Of a stretch of 54,557 nt of DNA, positions 54,135 to 54,557 are shown one piece after another. The stretch is taken from contig JAJXWW010000080.1 in assembly GCA_021781415.1 (NCBI GenBank), positions 1 through 54,557 on the forward strand. The letters run 5' to 3'. Under the pieces are notes generated by a model that saw nothing but the letters and a program-made list of their open reading frames with translations, made no database searches and had not been told where the DNA came from. The DNA comes from Planctomycetota bacterium (lineage in GTDB: Bacteria; Planctomycetota; Planctomycetia; Gemmatales; Gemmataceae). Within the stretch, counting starts at the first letter, position 1, and each line of letters starts with the position of its first letter. A program made the translations under genes and the position numbers.

Positions 54135-54557
54135 ATGTCCACCGACACGCTCGCGCCGCCGGAGATCGAAACCTTGGCCGAGCTTCTCCAACGCTTGGGC
54201 GATGTTCCCCTGGAACGCATTCGCTTTCGCCCCTCTCCGGGCACGGCGACCGAAGAGGATGTCGTCGGGCTGCCGAGGGGGCGTCTCTATGAATTGGTGG
54301 ACGGCGTTCTCGTGGAGAAGGCGATGGGCTATTACGAATCGCGGCTGACGGCAAGCCTAATCTACTTCCTGGAAAGATTCTTGGATCGAAACGATTTAGG
54401 CATTTCTTTCGCCCCAGACTGCCTTACCCGCATCGAGCCTGGGTTGGTGCGGATGCCGGATGTATCTTTCCACGCTTGGGAGCATTTTCCCAATCGCCTT
54501 CTGCCTGCGGGAGCGTTCTTGGAACGAGCGCCGGATCTGGCCGTCGAGATTCTCAGT
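54135..54557 (+). CDS. Uma2-family (DUF820) putative endonuclease, truncated by window end
   Basis: 141 codons are visible from the ATG at 54135 (GGAGG 8 nt upstream), with no stop before the end. LYELVDGVLVEKAMGYYES (Glu pocket), MPDVSFHAW (Asp of PD motif), and RAPDLAVEILS at the end (EVLS-type Glu) place it in the Uma2 family. It is clearly divergent from the pair at 6840 and 8785, so it is not a third copy of that duplication. It starts 11 bases after the PQQ gene. Confidence 0.88.
   Translation, partial: MSTDTLAPPEIETLAELLQRLGDVPLERIRFRPSPGTATEEDVVGLPRGRLYELVDGVLVEKAMGYYESRLTASLIYFLERFLDRNDLGISFAPDCLTRIEPGLVRMPDVSFHAWEHFPNRLLPAGAFLERAPDLAVEILS

Overview
The window looks like a chromosomal segment of a planctomycete, most likely of the Gemmata/Gemmataceae type. 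The basis is gene content: two DUF1559 proteins with prepilin-type leaders, a DUF1501 protein, two DUF1573 proteins, three Uma2-type nucleases (one cut by the window end), a PQQ-repeat protein, a short Cys-rich CGC/CCC protein and a tiny DUF6800-like protein. GC content is moderately high. No rRNA, tRNA, CRISPR array, transposase or phage gene was found. No species is claimed.

Layout. 1-5.2 kb: TPR metallopeptidase-like protein, a small hypothetical, a TPR protein and an HtrA protease with a perfect 22-bp-stem terminator. 5.5-9.5 kb: accessory small proteins and two ~90% identical Uma2 genes flanking an unknown secreted protein. 9.5-12.6 kb (minus strand): lipid kinase, then a three-gene cluster zf-HC2 / HMA-domain membrane protein / DUF547. 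13-23.7 kb: metabolism (serine dehydratase, malic enzyme, MoaE + tryptophan dioxygenase, RfbC, xylose isomerase, DJ-1/PfpI, SDR, DUF1501). 23.9-27.4 kb: the ribosomal alpha operon rpmJ-rpsM-rpsK-rpsD-rpoA-rplQ. 27.4-37.6 kb: UbiA prenyltransferase, DAHP synthase, alpha/beta hydrolase, TolC-like lipoprotein, saccharopine-dehydrogenase-like reductase, two DUF1573 proteins, DinB. 37.6-45.5 kb (minus strand): sucA-sucB, AlkA, acyl desaturase, bS21, FolC. 45.7-48.8 kb: an unrecognised pair, a large P-loop ATPase and a winged-helix/coiled-coil protein. 49-54.6 kb: peroxiredoxin, DUF1559 and Cys-rich surface genes, a PQQ protein and a truncated Uma2.

The most interesting signal is at 11476-12360 on the minus strand. 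One reading frame is interrupted by a single in-frame UGA exactly where a heavy-metal-associated (HMA) domain should have its first metal-binding cysteine. It is followed 10 nt later by a hairpin with a GU apex that fits the bacterial SECIS layout. I read it as a candidate selenoprotein, embedded between a zinc-finger anti-sigma-like gene and a DUF547 gene.

A second theme is dispersed intergenic palindromes. At least five families recur: a stop-codon-anchored terminator family, an AAGCCCGGAGCG family, a GGCGAACCGGCAGC REP-like family, a GTGAGGGAGCGG family and a heptamer (CTGAGTG) family. Three of the junctions inside the alpha operon carry such elements, and one heptamer array appears to encode the N-terminus of FolC.
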